The notes below the pieces were generated by a model. It was not told the origin of the DNA. It saw nothing but the letters and a program-made list of their open reading frames with translations, and searched no databases. 64,000 nt of DNA, taken from the NCBI GenBank assembly GCA_017428485.1, contig JAFRQT010000014.1, positions 1 to 64,000 of the forward strand, given 5' to 3'. Below, one piece after another: positions 18,295 to 26,375 of the stretch. Both the position numbers and the translations under genes were made by a program. Numbering within the stretch: position 1 is the stretch's first letter; the number at the start of each line of letters is the position of its first letter. Source of the stretch: Bacilli bacterium (GTDB lineage: Bacteria; Bacillota_I; Bacilli_A; RF39; UBA660).

Positions 18295-18746
18295 AAATTC
18301 TCCTTAAACATTGAAATCAATAAAAGTATTACACCTATTGTAATATAAGAATCCGCCACATTAAACACTGCCATTTCCCTTCCAAATATAGTGAAAGATA
18401 TAAAATCAACAACATATCCTCTAAATACTCTATCAATTAAATTACCAATTGCGCCGCTTAGAATCAAAGCATATGAAATAATAGATAATTTCTTATCTGA
18501 ATTATTCTTTAATTCCTTTATTATATAATATATAAAAAATAAAGTAATAATTATTAATAATATAATATTTCCACTAAGTATTCCAAAAGCCGCTCCCATA
18601 TTTTTAATATAAGTGAACTTTAAAAAATTATTTATTATTATCAAAGTATTAGATTTCAATAAATTAATCACTAAAATTTTAGAAACAAAATCAATAACAA
18701 TAAATAATAATATTAATATAATTATTTTAATATTTCCCTTTTTCAT
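18282..18746 (-). CDS. lspA: lipoprotein signal peptidase II
   Basis: Membrane aspartic protease that removes signal peptides from prolipoproteins, such as those at 1-444 and 32710. 154 residues, four helices. Signatures present: NMGAAFG, GAIGNLIDRVFRGYVVDFI with one catalytic Asp, and FNVADSYITIG with the other. No clear Shine-Dalgarno is visible; the upstream region is only A/T. Confidence 0.95.
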   Translation of the reverse strand: MKKGNIKIIILILLFIVIDFVSKILVINLLKSNTLIIINNFLKFTYIKNMGAAFGILSGNIILLIIITLFFIYYIIKELKNNSDKKLSIISYALILSGAIGNLIDRVFRGYVVDFISFTIFGREMAVFNVADSYITIGVILLLISMFKENLWKK

Positions 18747-18768
18747 ATTGTTAATTTTATCATATTTT

Positions 18769-18999
18769 TTAATTTATATCTATAAGTACAACATCTTCAC
18801 CCATTTTTTTTATTTGTGTAAATTTAATACTAAGTTCTTCTGATTGAGAAAATAAACTCTTAACAAAATGAGCCCTTTCAATAATAAATTTAATCATATA
18901 ACCATTAGATTGATCAAATTCAACATCAATTATTCTACCTACTTTTTTTCCACTTTTAATATCAATAATATCTTTTCTTTGCAATTCTGATAATTTCAT
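18769..18999 (-). CDS. YlmC/YmxH-family PRC-barrel sporulation protein
   Basis: 76 residues. MKLSELQRKDIIDIKSGKKVGRIIDVEFD is the PRC-barrel start of the YlmC/YmxH family, which commonly lies next to sigG in spore formers. It is 11 nt downstream of sigG. Its molecular role is unknown. No clear ribosome site is seen. Confidence 0.85.
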   Translation of the reverse strand: MKLSELQRKDIIDIKSGKKVGRIIDVEFDQSNGYMIKFIIERAHFVKSLFSQSEELSIKFTQIKKMGEDVVLIDIN

Positions 19000-19010
19000 A
19001 CTAAATTATA

Positions 19011-19781
19011 TTATAAAATAAGTTTTTTTATACTATTTAATGCACTGTTTTCTATTCTTGATACTTGAGCTTGACTAATATTTAATTCAGAGGCTATTTC
19101 AGCCTGAGATAAACCTATTAAATATCTTTTTGTTATAATTAACCTTTCTCTTTCTTTTATCTTTAAAAGAGCTTCTTTTAATGCTAAATAATCACTTATA
19201 TTAGTGTTTGATTTATCTTCTAATTGATCCAATAATAATATAGTGTCCCCACCATCATTATATATTGGTTCAAATATACTAACAGGTTCAGTTAAAGATG
19301 AGATTGCAATATTAAGTTCATAAGGACTAATATTAAATTTTTCACATATTAGTTCATTAGAAGGATACTCATAATACTTTTTTATATACTCTTCTTTAAA
19401 ATTAATAATTTTATATGATAATTCTTTAATAGTACGAGATATCCTTATTTGATTATTGTCTCTTATATATCTTTTTATTTCTCCTTCAATCATAAATACG
19501 GCATAAGTACTAAATTTAACACCAAAAGACAAATCAAAATTATCAACTGCTTTAATAAGTCCAATAGTCCCTATTTGAAATAAATCATCCATGTTATCGC
19601 ACCTATTTTGATATTTTTGTAATATGCTTAATACTAGTCTTAAATTACCTTTAATTAATTTTTCTTTAGCTGATTTAATACCATTATGATAATCATTGAA
19701 TAATTGATTCATTTCACTATTCTTTAATGTCTTTAGACCACTAGTATTAACACCAGTTAATTCAACTTTATTTTTTGCCAT
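19011..19781 (-). CDS. sigG: sporulation sigma factor SigG
   Basis: Late forespore-specific RNA polymerase sigma factor. 256 residues. Start MAKNKVELTGVNTSGLKTLKN is close to the known SigG N-terminus; region 2 has GNLRLVLSILQKY, DDLFQIGTIGLIKAVDNFDL and KFSTYAVFMIEGEIKRYIRDN; region 4 has the helix-turn-helix SQAEIASELNISQAQVSRIE. It differs from SigF by the N-terminal segment. The ribosome site (AAAGGA) and the AU of the AUG lie inside an 18-bp hairpin (19780-19822), so translation is probably restricted. Upstream genes are not sporulation genes (see findings). Confidence 0.95.
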   Translation of the reverse strand: MAKNKVELTGVNTSGLKTLKNSEMNQLFNDYHNGIKSAKEKLIKGNLRLVLSILQKYQNRCDNMDDLFQIGTIGLIKAVDNFDLSFGVKFSTYAVFMIEGEIKRYIRDNNQIRISRTIKELSYKIINFKEEYIKKYYEYPSNELICEKFNISPYELNIAISSLTEPVSIFEPIYNDGGDTILLLDQLEDKSNTNISDYLALKEALLKIKERERLIITKRYLIGLSQAEIASELNISQAQVSRIENSALNSIKKLIL

Positions 19782-19822
19782 AATAAAATCCTTTCAAATA
19801 AATATTGAAAAGATTTTATTAT
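19780..19822 (-). promoter_or_regulatory. hairpin sequestering the sigG ribosome binding site
   Basis: Arms 19780-19797 and 19805-19822 are complementary over 18 bp with a 7-nt loop. The only deviation is a G in the SD sequence that forms a G-U pair in the RNA. The stem contains the whole AAAGGA and reaches into the start codon. There is no long U-run after it, so it is unlike a terminator. Confidence 0.8.
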
Positions 19823-19832
19823 TTTTATGCAA

Positions 19833-20078
19833 TTATTGCTCAATTTTAATATTTTTAGCAAGTACTGTAAGTATATTTTCATCAGTAACTTCTTTTACTG
19901 TAAATTTACCATCTTTATCTATTCTTTCAAAGAATAAGAAGTTATTAGTAAAGTTTTCTTCATCTTCAGTTACTTCTACTGCTAAATAATATGTTACCCC
20001 TTTATATAGTGCTTGTCTTAATACAAAGTACTTCTTTCCACTGTCTAATTCTAAAATTTGATTAGTTAAATTTTCCAT
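19833..20078 (-). CDS. small DUF1292-like protein
   Basis: 81 residues, acidic, mostly beta-strand-like: KKYFVLRQALYKGVTYYLAV and NFLFFERIDKDGKFTVKEV resemble the short DUF1292 fold of Firmicutes. Function unknown. It is 24 nt after the 654-residue coiled-coil gene with AAGGGAAGAAGA before the ATG, so probably in the same operon. Confidence 0.65.
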   Translation of the reverse strand: MENLTNQILELDSGKKYFVLRQALYKGVTYYLAVEVTEDEENFTNNFLFFERIDKDGKFTVKEVTDENILTVLAKNIKIEQ

Positions 20079-20102
20079 TCTTCTTCCCTTCTTTACTATT
20101 TA

Positions 20103-22067
20103 TTAATGGTGATGAAACAAACTATGTCCTTGAAGCGCTTCATCTATTTCATCCATAGCCTGTTCTTCTGTAACTACTGGATTAAATAATTCATCTGGAA
20201 CTTGACTAGAAGCTTTTTGAGTTATTAATGCTTGAGCAGCATTTGCTTTTTCAGCTTCAGTTCCATTATAACTTTCATAATCTACACCTTTAACTCTAGT
20301 TTGTTCTTCTTCTAAAGTAGGAAGTTCTACTCTTGTATAATCTTCATCATTATAGTTTACATGTGTATGAGGAACTTCTCCATTGATAGTTATTTTGTCT
20401 CCTTCAGTTGTTGTTTTTTGTGCATCTGAATTAATCTCAACACGTACGTCTGTACCATCTTTTTGACCATTTAATACAAGGAAGTCACCAGATCTTAAAT
20501 CTACAGTTTCTTTATCACCATGTTCAGCGTCTTTTTCCGGCTCTTTTTCAGGTTCTTTTTCCGGCTCCTTTTCAGGTTCTTTTTCCGGCTCTTTTTCAGG
20601 AGTTACGGTTTCATTGTCAGTTGTTTCGCTACTGGGAGATAGTTCATCACCAGATTTCTCTTCTTCTTTTTCTTCAGTTTGTGCTACTCCTGTTTCAATT
20701 GTAGTATTAATATTTATATTATTATCAATAACATTATTTTGTGATAACTTATCAGCTACAAGACCAAGCTTATCAGCAATTCTATTTAGTCCAATTCCGC
20801 TTAAGAACGTAGCAGCTCCAAATAATACCATTCCTATTGCGTTAATCAATTTACTCTTTGGTAAAGATGTTTTCATAACCACACCTTCAACTGGTTCTGG
20901 TTTCTTTGTTGGAGTTGGTTCAGGTGTTGAAGGAGTTGGTTCAGGTGTTGAAGGAGTTGGTTCAGGTGTTGAAGGAGTTGGTTCAGGTTGAGTTACAACT
21001 GGAATTAATGGTTCGGTTGGCTCAGGTGTTGAAGGAGTTGGCTCAGGTTGAGTTACAACTGGGATTAATGGTTCAGTTGGCTCAGGTTGAGTTACAACTG
21101 GAATTAATGGTTCAGTTGGCTCAGGTTCTGTTGGTCTTGGCTCGATACCTATTAATGTTGGTGTAGGTGTTGGATCTTTTTTCATATTTTCATCCATTCC
21201 AGCCAATCTTGGATCAGGTTCCTGTTTCTTCCTTTCACGTGCTTCAGCTGCCTTCATTCTTCTGATCATTTTCTTTCTTTCTTCATCACGTTTCTTTCTA
21301 TCTTCTTCAGCTAATCTTTCTTGTTCATAATAATCTGCCTTTTTAGCTTCAGTTATTTCTTGTTGGAATCTATAATCCCAGGCATTGAAACTTCTATATA
21401 TCTCTTCATTCTCTTTTGTCAAAGATGGAATTAAATCTTGATTATATTGTTTCAATTTTTGTAATTCTTGTATTCTAGCTCTATGATGTTCAATGTCTTG
21501 ATTAATATCATCTCTTTCAAGAGAACTATGTTCATGATATTTTTGAGATTCAATAAATTGAAGTTTAGCTTCTAATCTATGAATTTCTCTTTCATGACGA
21601 GCTATTATTCTATCAATATCTTCTATTTCCTTATTTGCTGTTTCAATCTTATTATTATTTTCATCTATTTTTGATTGTTTTTCTTCAAATTCAGATCTCT
21701 TCAAACGAAGAACTGCATCTAATGCTAATAATGTTTCACGATTCTTTTCAGATACTACATCCCATGCACTTCCATAATTATGATAATCATCTGTATTTAA
21801 TTCTGTTTCACGATCTTGAACTGTAGCATATAATTTTTCAAGTTTTTCTAATGTATCAACACTAGCATTATATACTTCATCATATTTTTCTGGTGTCATA
21901 TCTGAATTAATATCTTTTGCAGCTTCAACATTTACTTCTTCATTTAATGCTTCTAATCTTTCGATAAATCTAGTCATTTCTACGCTTGATTCATCTTTTA
22001 CAACTTTCATTTTTTGTTCATAATCAGCATTTAATTCATTAATTCTTCTTATTAATTCTGTTTCCAT
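20103..22067 (-). CDS. coiled-coil protein with Pro/Thr/Glu repeats and one membrane helix
   Basis: 654 residues, not a recognised family. Residues 1-270 are highly charged and heptad-rich (coiled coil, for example IARHEREIHRLEAKLQFIE). Residues about 280-380 are low-complexity repeats of TPSTPEP and TEPLIPVVTQPEP units. One hydrophobic helix lies at about 392-415 (INAIGMVLFGAATFLSGIG). The remainder is acidic with five to six EPEK repeats and a short ordered tail ending LFHHH. With no signal peptide, the coiled coil is probably cytoplasmic and the tail outside, or the reverse. The start overlaps the preceding stop as TAATG, so translation is coupled. The gene lies between sigE and sigG. Confidence 0.7.
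   Translation of the reverse strand: METELIRRINELNADYEQKMKVVKDESSVEMTRFIERLEALNEEVNVEAAKDINSDMTPEKYDEVYNASVDTLEKLEKLYATVQDRETELNTDDYHNYGSAWDVVSEKNRETLLALDAVLRLKRSEFEEKQSKIDENNNKIETANKEIEDIDRIIARHEREIHRLEAKLQFIESQKYHEHSSLERDDINQDIEHHRARIQELQKLKQYNQDLIPSLTKENEEIYRSFNAWDYRFQQEITEAKKADYYEQERLAEEDRKKRDEERKKMIRRMKAAEARERKKQEPDPRLAGMDENMKKDPTPTPTLIGIEPRPTEPEPTEPLIPVVTQPEPTEPLIPVVTQPEPTPSTPEPTEPLIPVVTQPEPTPSTPEPTPSTPEPTPSTPEPTPTKKPEPVEGVVMKTSLPKSKLINAIGMVLFGAATFLSGIGLNRIADKLGLVADKLSQNNVIDNNININTTIETGVAQTEEKEEEKSGDELSPSSETTDNETVTPEKEPEKEPEKEPEKEPEKEPEKDAEHGDKETVDLRSGDFLVLNGQKDGTDVRVEINSDAQKTTTEGDKITINGEVPHTHVNYNDEDYTRVELPTLEEEQTRVKGVDYESYNGTEAEKANAAQALITQKASSQVPDELFNPVVTEEQAMDEIDEALQGHSLFHHH
20527..20604. 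repeat. coding tandem repeat (EPEK units)
   Basis: Five to six copies of a 12-nt unit of the type ggctctttttca/ggttctttttcc within the 654-residue gene, encoding EPEK on the minus strand. Prone to slippage. Confidence 0.8.
20906..21140. repeat. coding tandem repeats (TPSTPEP and TEPLIPVVTQPEP units)
   Basis: Several copies of a 21-nt unit (ggttcaggtgttgaaggagtt) followed by longer units containing gagttacaactggaattaat, all in frame on the minus strand. They form a flexible Pro-rich linker, and copy number is probably variable between strains. Confidence 0.85.
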
Positions 22068-23755
22068 TATTTACTCTCCTTCTTATTTCTAACCAACATC
22101 TGAAGTTTTAATTTTAATTCTCCATTATTTGTAATATCACTTAATTTATCTACTCTATAATTCTTGCTGTTTAAAAATTCGATTAATTCATCTTCAGTTA
22201 AGTATTCTTCTGTTAAGTCTTTCCATCCATCTCCAGTAGAACCTGTTATTGCCTGAAGTTTAATTTTTGTCTTTGTCTCTATTTGTCTTGTTCTTCCATC
22301 AGATACTTTAGGATTCTTAGTTGAATAACTTGACCATTCTGTCCATTTTGAATCAACACTCTTTGATGCTCCACTATATCCAGATGGTGCAACTGCAGTA
22401 TAATCTTTTGTCTGAGTTGATGTTGAATTATACCATTTATATACAGTTGCTTTTGTTGCTGTATCTTTAATTGCTCCACTTACTGGTGCTGAAGTATAAT
22501 ATACATTTTCACCAGCAGCAGTAGAACTTCCAGATGGATAATATATTCTAGATGCACTTGATTCTAATTTATACCAATTATATACACAATATGGTTCAAT
22601 CTTTCTACATGTATCTTTTGTTGTATCACATTTTGTTAAACTGTTTACCCAAGAACTATATGTATTACATTTTGTGCTTGAAGAACTAACTCTCATAGAT
22701 TCAACATCATCATAGTTTCCATATCCACAAGTATAGAAGTTTTCTATTTCATATGAATATGTAGGATTTGGTTCAGTTCCACATTTTTTATTGTATTGAT
22801 ATATTACATATTGTGAATTTTTACTCTTAGAACATTTATAATAATGATAAGCATTTGATGTTCCAGTAATTGTTCTTGTTTGATATTCAGTACATACAGG
22901 ATTATCACTATTAGGATATCCAGATAAAGCAGTATGACTAAATATTTTTACTTTATTTGCATCAACTGCATATGTCTTCTTAGATGATGTTGTAAACCAT
23001 TTATATCCTTCTGTTTTACTATCTTTTGAATTATATAAACTACTTGGAGTTGTTAAATAATATTCTTTAACATCACTTGCTTTTGTTTTTTCTCCTTTAG
23101 TAGTGTAATATTTCTTTGTTTGTAATGTCCATCTAAATAATTCATCTCTATATCTATAATACGTTGTTGTACTAATTGTTTTATATGAATCATATGGAAT
23201 TTCATCTTTCCATAATTCTTCAACTGCTCCATATTGAGGACTTCCAGTTACAAATATTTGTGGAATAAATTTGAAATTAACCACTGTCTTATTTGGAATA
23301 ATATCAGCAAGGCTTCCAACTTGTTCATTTCCATATTCACCTTGGCTATTTTTGTCTGAACATACATACCAAGGATAATAGTGATATGTACCATTTTCTA
23401 ATTTACATACTCTAACATAAGTGTTATTTGCATTACATTTAGAAAAGTTTGATACATTAACAAGTCCTCTATCAATCAAAGCTTGAAGTTCAACTTCTTC
23501 ACACTCTCCAGCACTTTCTGGATATTTTCCACTATTTGAATTAAAATATTTTTTAGCACCTTCTATTAAAGAACTATCATAATCTATATTATTATTTGAT
23601 TTTTCATCACTTTTTTTACTGCATCCTTTTACTAAAAGTAATACAAATATAATAGCTAGAACAATCATTGCAATTATAAAAATTCTTCTAATAAGTGCTC
23701 CTCTTCTTTGATAACTGTCATCTTCATAAGAGTAGTTATCATAATTATTTGCCAT
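22067..23755 (-). CDS. membrane-anchored extracellular protein with pilin-like domain and Tyr/Trp-rich repeats
   Basis: 562 residues, family unknown. A short cytoplasmic N-terminus (MANNYDNYSYEDDSYQRRG) precedes one membrane helix (IFIIAMIVLAIIFVLLLVKG). The next about 90 residues (GAKKYFNSN, VELQALIDRGLV, then cysteines) match the globular pattern of the pilin-like proteins at 7353 and 55193. The rest is Ser/Thr/Tyr-rich with at least three copies of a KWY/KWF...Y...SG motif (EGYKWFTTSSKKTY, YNWYKLESSASRIYYPSG, YKWYNSTSTQTKDYTAVAPSG) and paired cysteines. GGAGGG stands 4 nt before the ATG at 23755. It has its own promoter, and its stop overlaps the next start. Confidence 0.7.
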   Translation of the reverse strand: MANNYDNYSYEDDSYQRRGALIRRIFIIAMIVLAIIFVLLLVKGCSKKSDEKSNNNIDYDSSLIEGAKKYFNSNSGKYPESAGECEEVELQALIDRGLVNVSNFSKCNANNTYVRVCKLENGTYHYYPWYVCSDKNSQGEYGNEQVGSLADIIPNKTVVNFKFIPQIFVTGSPQYGAVEELWKDEIPYDSYKTISTTTYYRYRDELFRWTLQTKKYYTTKGEKTKASDVKEYYLTTPSSLYNSKDSKTEGYKWFTTSSKKTYAVDANKVKIFSHTALSGYPNSDNPVCTEYQTRTITGTSNAYHYYKCSKSKNSQYVIYQYNKKCGTEPNPTYSYEIENFYTCGYGNYDDVESMRVSSSSTKCNTYSSWVNSLTKCDTTKDTCRKIEPYCVYNWYKLESSASRIYYPSGSSTAAGENVYYTSAPVSGAIKDTATKATVYKWYNSTSTQTKDYTAVAPSGYSGASKSVDSKWTEWSSYSTKNPKVSDGRTRQIETKTKIKLQAITGSTGDGWKDLTEEYLTEDELIEFLNSKNYRVDKLSDITNNGELKLKLQMLVRNKKESK

Positions 23756-23787
23756 ACAACCCTCCACCAATCACTTATATCATATAT

Positions 23788-23817
23788 ATTTTAGCACATA
23801 TACTATTATAATTACAA
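23788..23817 (-). promoter_or_regulatory. vegetative-type promoter between sigE and sigG
   Basis: Minus strand -35 TTGTAA (23812-23817), 18 bp, -10 TAAAAT (23788-23793) preceded by TGC (extended -10). It drives the 562-, 654- and 81-residue genes. Confidence 0.6.
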
Positions 23818-23844
23818 GTAAAATAATATATTTTAATAAATTAA

Positions 23845-23872
23845 AAATCATAATTATATTATGATTTCATTA
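23845..23872 (-). terminator. terminator after sigE
   Basis: Minus strand AATCATAAT-ata-ATTATGATT followed by TTTAATTT, overlapping the sigE stop region. It would separate spoIIGA-sigE from the genes downstream. Confidence 0.6.
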
Positions 23873-24539
23873 ATATTTTTAATTTTCTTATAACTTTCTT
23901 TTCTATTCTTGAAATATATGATTGAGAAATATTAAGTTTATCAGCTAAATCTTTTTGGGTTAACGCTTGTTTACCAAATAGCCCATATCTATACTCTATT
24001 ATCTCTTTATCCCTTCCAACTAACTTTTTAACTTCACTTTCTAATAGTTTTTTATCATCAGATTCTTCAATTGATTTATGAATTATATCTTCATCAGTTC
24101 CAAAAACATCCTCTATATGTAATTCATTACCTTCACTGTCAAAGTTAATTGAATCTTCAAAACTAACTTCACCAACCCTTCTTTTGTTTTTTCTTAAAAA
24201 CATTAATATTTCATTATCAATACATCTAGATGCATAAGTAGCAAGTTTAATATTTTTATCAAGTTTATATGTTTTTATTCCTTTAATTAAACCAATGGTG
24301 CCAATGCTAACTAGATCTTCTAAGTCATAGATGGTATTATCATATTTCTTAGCTAAGAATACTACCAATCTTAAATTGTGTTCAATTAATTTATTTCTTG
24401 CTTTTAAATCGCCCAAGTTACTTTTAATTACAAGTTCTTCTTCTATTTTTTTATTTAGTGGTGGTGGTAATATGTCAGTACTTCCTATAAAAAATACATC
24501 ATTTTTTTTAAAAAACTTTTCTAGTAATTTCTTTATCAT
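23859..24539 (-). CDS. sigE: sporulation sigma factor SigE (pro-sigma-E)
   Basis: Early mother-cell sigma factor made as an inactive precursor and cleaved by SpoIIGA. 226 residues. A short basic pro-region (MIKKLLEKFFKKND) precedes GSTDILPPPLNKKIEEELV, the diagnostic SigE segment. Region 2: NLRLVVFLAKKYDNT, EDLVSIGTIGLIKGI, KLATYASRCIDNEILMFLR. Region 4: LTQKDLADKLNISQSYISRIEKK. The ATG at 24539 has GGAGG 5 nt upstream; a longer frame would start inside spoIIGA. It overlaps the spoIIGA stop by a few bases, the normal spoIIG arrangement. Confidence 0.97.
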   Translation of the reverse strand: MIKKLLEKFFKKNDVFFIGSTDILPPPLNKKIEEELVIKSNLGDLKARNKLIEHNLRLVVFLAKKYDNTIYDLEDLVSIGTIGLIKGIKTYKLDKNIKLATYASRCIDNEILMFLRKNKRRVGEVSFEDSINFDSEGNELHIEDVFGTDEDIIHKSIEESDDKKLLESEVKKLVGRDKEIIEYRYGLFGKQALTQKDLADKLNISQSYISRIEKKVIRKLKILMKS

Positions 24540-25261
24540 TTTTCCTCCAATAAGCAATTATTTAATAAACAATTAAAACCTATAAATTTTTTATTTATTA
24601 TTCCTATCAAAATATCATTTCTCTCGCCAATTCCGTCAATATATACTTTTCTAGGTTTAAAGCATTTCATTAAAGACTCATTATCTATTGTTCTATATGG
24701 AACAAAAAAATAATTTTCATTAATTTTTTTGTTAATAATAATGACTTTTTTATTTGTTATAGGATCAATTAAATTATTACCAGTATCCATATGACCATTT
24801 AAATATAAGACACTACCATTATTTAAATAAATTGTTACTTTGTACTTAGTACTTAAAATATTCTTTAAATTATATGTTAATTTTTTATAACTATTCATAA
24901 TAATTGGTATTAATAATAAAAAATATTCATATTTGATTAAATTTTCAATTTTAAAATAATAGAGAGTCCCTCCTAATAAAAAAGAAAAAGTATAAAAATA
25001 AAGAATATTTTTAATAAAAGATTTAATATCATTAAATCCAAATGCTATTAAAATCATAATAATTCCAACAAATATTTTAAATAGTATTAAAAATACATTG
25101 TTTAAATTAATAAACAAGTATAATATAGATAATTCTCCAAACAAGCATGATAATATTTTTCTTTTAACTCTGATATTTATCTTTAGTATATTACTTGTAA
25201 AATCGATTAAAATGTAATCAATTATAAAATTTAAAAAGATTAATTCATCTATATAAATCAT
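24536..25261 (-). CDS. spoIIGA: sporulation sigma-E processing peptidase SpoIIGA
   Basis: Membrane aspartic protease that activates pro-sigma-E at the sporulation septum. 241 residues: five N-terminal membrane helices (about 1-125), then a cytoplasmic protease half with the catalytic Asp159 in GHMDTGNNLIDP. It directly precedes and overlaps sigE. TGGTGA 5 nt before ATG. Confidence 0.93.
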   Translation of the reverse strand: MIYIDELIFLNFIIDYILIDFTSNILKINIRVKRKILSCLFGELSILYLFINLNNVFLILFKIFVGIIMILIAFGFNDIKSFIKNILYFYTFSFLLGGTLYYFKIENLIKYEYFLLLIPIIMNSYKKLTYNLKNILSTKYKVTIYLNNGSVLYLNGHMDTGNNLIDPITNKKVIIINKKINENYFFVPYRTIDNESLMKCFKPRKVYIDGIGERNDILIGIINKKFIGFNCLLNNCLLEEK

Positions 25262-25285
25262 TTATATCACCAAATGAATTATATA

Positions 25286-25324
25286 AAAAAAGATGAAATA
25301 ATTATGTCGAATTATTTCATCATA
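25286..25324 (-). terminator. terminator of the 333-residue gene
   Basis: Minus strand GATGAAATAATT-cgacat-AATTATTTCATC followed by TTTTTTTA; the 12-bp stem includes the stop codon. Confidence 0.85.
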
Positions 25325-26313
25325 TCTAATAAACTTAATTGCATAGTTTTTGGTTGTTCTTTTTTTCTCTTTTGTGCTTCTTTTATTTGTTTACTCTCTT
25401 CTTTTAATCTTAGTAATTCCAGTTGTCTTGGAGTAAGTTGATATCTATATCTCATTGGATTAATTCTTTTGTCTTCGGGTAGCATATAATCTCTTACAAA
25501 GAATCCAAAATCTCTAATTCTTCTTTTACTAGTTAAACATTCTGCATTATTATTTCTACATACAGTGCTATCACTATTTCTTTCTTTGATTAATTTATCA
25601 TATAGTTGCATTGCATGATATGCTAGTTCAGAATAATAATCTTCTCCTCTTCTACAAAGGTCAACATAATGTCTTAAATTATCTATTTCTTCACCAACTA
25701 CATGATAAAAGCAAAATTCATTTGCCATTTTATTAAAGAAAGTAAAATCATGTAATCTAGCCATATCTTTAACTGCACCTTCAACATAAGATCTTTGCAT
25801 ATATCTTTCATCACCTTTATATAAGACTGGTGTATATTTTATTCTTAAAATAGGTGTATTATCTTTTCTTTCTTTTTTATTTTTTTCTTCAAAATACATA
25901 ATGTTAATATCTGGCTTGTTAGGACTTGTTGTCCTTAAGTATGGTCTATATTTTTCGATTATTTCATCTTCTGTTTTGTTAGATGTTAAAGCATCTATTT
26001 CAGAAATAGTCATTTTAGGAGTTAATCTATTATACATATGCAAAGATACTATATATTTTCCATCCTCTTCTACATATGTAACATTACCAAAAAAGAATCT
26101 ATTTATGCCACAATTATTTAAATGTTCATTTGAATCACTATTTTTCTTTAATAATTCATTTAATCTACGGACATTGTTAAGAAAATTCTCAAGTCCTTTT
26201 TCAGTATAAAAAACTCTTGGTTCTTTTTCTGGAACAAGTCCACAATATTCACACAAAAAATATCTTTTTTGTTCTTCTTTAACGTCTCCTTTTGTACTTT
26301 TATTTTTTCCCAT
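25312..26313 (-). CDS. hypothetical protein with N-terminal CxxC
   Basis: 333 residues, not recognised; cytoplasmic, basic, no membrane helix. The N-terminus has a FLCEYCGLVPEKEPRVFY knuckle that could bind zinc if paired with cysteines later in the chain (CRRGEDYY, CRNNNAEC). The C-terminal 60 residues are a charged helix (LTPRQLELLRLKEE). The ATG at 26313 has TAGGAGG 8 nt upstream, far better than the longer frame's start. Single-gene unit with a strong terminator. Confidence 0.6.
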   Translation of the reverse strand: MGKNKSTKGDVKEEQKRYFLCEYCGLVPEKEPRVFYTEKGLENFLNNVRRLNELLKKNSDSNEHLNNCGINRFFFGNVTYVEEDGKYIVSLHMYNRLTPKMTISEIDALTSNKTEDEIIEKYRPYLRTTSPNKPDINIMYFEEKNKKERKDNTPILRIKYTPVLYKGDERYMQRSYVEGAVKDMARLHDFTFFNKMANEFCFYHVVGEEIDNLRHYVDLCRRGEDYYSELAYHAMQLYDKLIKERNSDSTVCRNNNAECLTSKRRIRDFGFFVRDYMLPEDKRINPMRYRYQLTPRQLELLRLKEESKQIKEAQKRKKEQPKTMQLSLLDMMK

Positions 26314-26375
26314 AACGTTACCTCCTAACACGCTTATAATTATATCATATTTGATACATAAAGTCAATTTTTATA

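Noticed and set aside
20906-21140. CRISPR-like direct repeats
   Set aside because: The repeats are in-frame coding units without constant-length unique spacers, and no cas genes are present.
20614-21166. Plus-strand open frames rich in GSGVEGVGSG or LVQVLKE repeats
   Set aside because: They are the antisense of the Pro/Thr/Glu repeat region of the 654-residue gene and carry no independent signals.
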